NCBI RefSeq assembly: GCF_039533965.1
Contig: NZ_BAAAUN010000001.1
Span: 1,088,949 to 1,152,948 of the forward strand
Direction of reading: 5' to 3'
DNA from: Microbacterium luteolum
Lineage (GTDB): Bacteria > Actinomycetota > Actinomycetes > Actinomycetales > Microbacteriaceae
Length of the DNA stretch: 64,000 bases
In this document: positions 63,070 through 64,000 of the stretch, one piece after another
Numbering within the stretch: the first letter of the stretch is position 1
How the letters are laid out: each line of letters begins with the position of its first letter
Made by a program: the position numbers and the translations under genes
Notes under the pieces: model-generated
Told to the model about the DNA's origin: nothing
The model's database searches: none
What the model saw: only the letters and a program-made list of their open reading frames with translations

Positions 63070-63906
63070 ATGCTCGATCCACAGCTGCTCCTCACCCGCC
63101 TCGGTGGGCTGGCCAGCGGCGTGCAGCTCCGGCAGTACGGCGTCAGCCGGGTGCAGCTGACGAAAGATGTCCGCGAGGGGCGAATAGACCGCGTCCGCCC
63201 CGGACTCTTCGCCACGAAGGGCCTGCACGATTCGCTGCATCGCGCAGCTCTGCACGGCGGTTCCCTCACGTGCGCGGAGGCCCTGCGCCGACACGGCGTG
63301 TGGGTGCTCGAGCCGGAAGGCCCTCCCCACGTGTGGGTCGGCCGGCGCGGTCGCGTTCATCCGCACGTCGGATGCCGATGCACGAGTCATTTCTTCCGAG
63401 GAGTTCCTGGGCTCGGCCTGGTCGACGTCGAGACCGCACTCATTCACCTTCATCGCTGCGCCGGAGATGAGGCGTTCTTCGCCTCTTTCGAGTCGTCCTG
63501 GCGTCTCCGCAAGCTGTCCGCCGCCGCACGTTCGCGTATCCGCGCGGCTCTCCCCGCATACGCACGTTGGCTCGTCGACTTCGCGCGCCCGGATGCCGAC
63601 AGCGGGTTGGAGTCCCTGGTGCGTCTCCGTCTGCACATCCTCGGTCTGTTCCTGGCGTGCCAGGTCCTGCTTCCCGACGTCGGGCGGGTCGACTTCCTCA
63701 TCGAGAAGCGGCTGATCCTGGAGATCGACGGTCGAGAGAATCATGACGGAGCATCCGAACGGCATCGCGACCTGACTCGGGATGCGGCGGCGTCGCGCAT
63801 GGGCATCGAGACCCTTCGCTTCGACTATGCCCAGGTGATCCACGAATGGCCGTCGGTGCAGGCCGCGATCCTCGCCGCAGTCGAACGGACTCGGGACCAC
63901 CGGTGA
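63070..63906 (+). CDS. AbiEi/DUF559-like protein (putative endonuclease-fold)
   Basis: 278 residues. The N-terminal ~70 residues resemble AbiEi-type winged-helix openings: LLTRLGGLASGVQLRQYGVS, VQLTKDVREGRIDRVRPGLF. The C-terminal ~90 residues resemble the DUF559/Vsr endonuclease fold: DSGLESLVRLRLHILGLFLA, GRVDFLIEKRLILEIDGREN and HRDLTRDAAASRMGIETLRF, with the Asp of VDFLIE and Glu of LEIDG in the expected PD-(D/E)xK places. Either antitoxin-type regulation or DNA cutting is possible. Flanked on both sides by the same palindromic repeat. Confidence 0.75.
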   Translation: MLDPQLLLTRLGGLASGVQLRQYGVSRVQLTKDVREGRIDRVRPGLFATKGLHDSLHRAALHGGSLTCAEALRRHGVWVLEPEGPPHVWVGRRGRVHPHVGCRCTSHFFRGVPGLGLVDVETALIHLHRCAGDEAFFASFESSWRLRKLSAAARSRIRAALPAYARWLVDFARPDADSGLESLVRLRLHILGLFLACQVLLPDVGRVDFLIEKRLILEIDGRENHDGASERHRDLTRDAAASRMGIETLRFDYAQVIHEWPSVQAAILAAVERTRDHR

Positions 63907-63942
63907 ACCCCGCCACCGGTCGGCCCCTTCCTCGTTCACTTT

Positions 63943-64000
63943 GGGGGTCGACACGCCAGATGTCGGACACTTGTGCGCATTCGATCCGACATCTGGCGTG
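63943..64000. repeat. 67-bp palindromic repeat, right copy, cut by window end
   Basis: GGGGGTCGACACGCC, AGATGTCGGA and TCCGACATCTGGCGTG match the left copy's arms, with a related 17-nt centre. The last arm would continue beyond the window. Confidence 0.8.

Overview
The window reads as a chromosomal segment of a high-G+C Gram-positive bacterium of the family Microbacteriaceae, most likely Microbacterium or a close relative. The evidence is strong G/C third-position bias, many GTG starts, 4-base ATGA/GTGA overlaps inside operons, lineage-typical proteins (DUF6264, DUF6328, DUF4245, DUF1345, class II FbaA next to GlpX) and interspersed palindromes carrying the cores GAGCCTGTCGAAGG and CGAGACGAAACG. 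I see no rRNA, tRNA, CRISPR array or phage.

0-8.2 kb: partial azlC-like gene with a divergent XRE/cupin regulator, an MFS exporter-glutaminase pair, a secreted transglycosylase-like protein, typA, a CPBP protease and a PH-like membrane protein. 8.2-13.4 kb: a complete family-5 (peptide/oligosaccharide) ABC importer. 13.6-18.6 kb: the glycine cleavage operon gcvT-gcvH-gcvP behind a tandem glycine riboswitch whose second aptamer carries an inserted repeat. 18.6-24.0 kb: a second complete family-5 importer. 24.2-29.8 kb: the NAD de novo operon nrtR-nadA-nadB-nadC-cysteine desulfurase. 29.8-44.2 kb: a mixed housekeeping region (glycosyltransferase, SDR, ABC exporter, MFS exporter, Dps, ABC-F and others).

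44.2-49.1 kb is an accessory island beside the 3' end of ychF. It holds vapBC, small lipoproteins and, between 46.58 and 49.07 kb, an array of one-gene units. Each unit is bounded by a diverged direct copy of the last 30-42 bp of ychF. Several copies still encode a YchF-like C-terminus and stop, in variants (FRFNV, FRFSV, FRLNN) that differ from the resident FRFNN. Four of the five unit genes lie in ychF orientation and end 3-41 bp before a copy. This looks like serial capture of small genes at the 3' end of ychF, and it is the most unusual structure here. No recombinase gene is visible in the window.

49.1-64 kb returns to core genes: ychF, a methyltransferase, a DnaQ-like exonuclease, rmuC, glpX, fbaA, iclR-ispH (minus strand), and the tightly overlapped plus-strand run xseA-xseB-DUF4245-carbonic anhydrase-fumC. 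The end carries an AbiEi/DUF559-like gene bracketed by two copies of a long palindrome.
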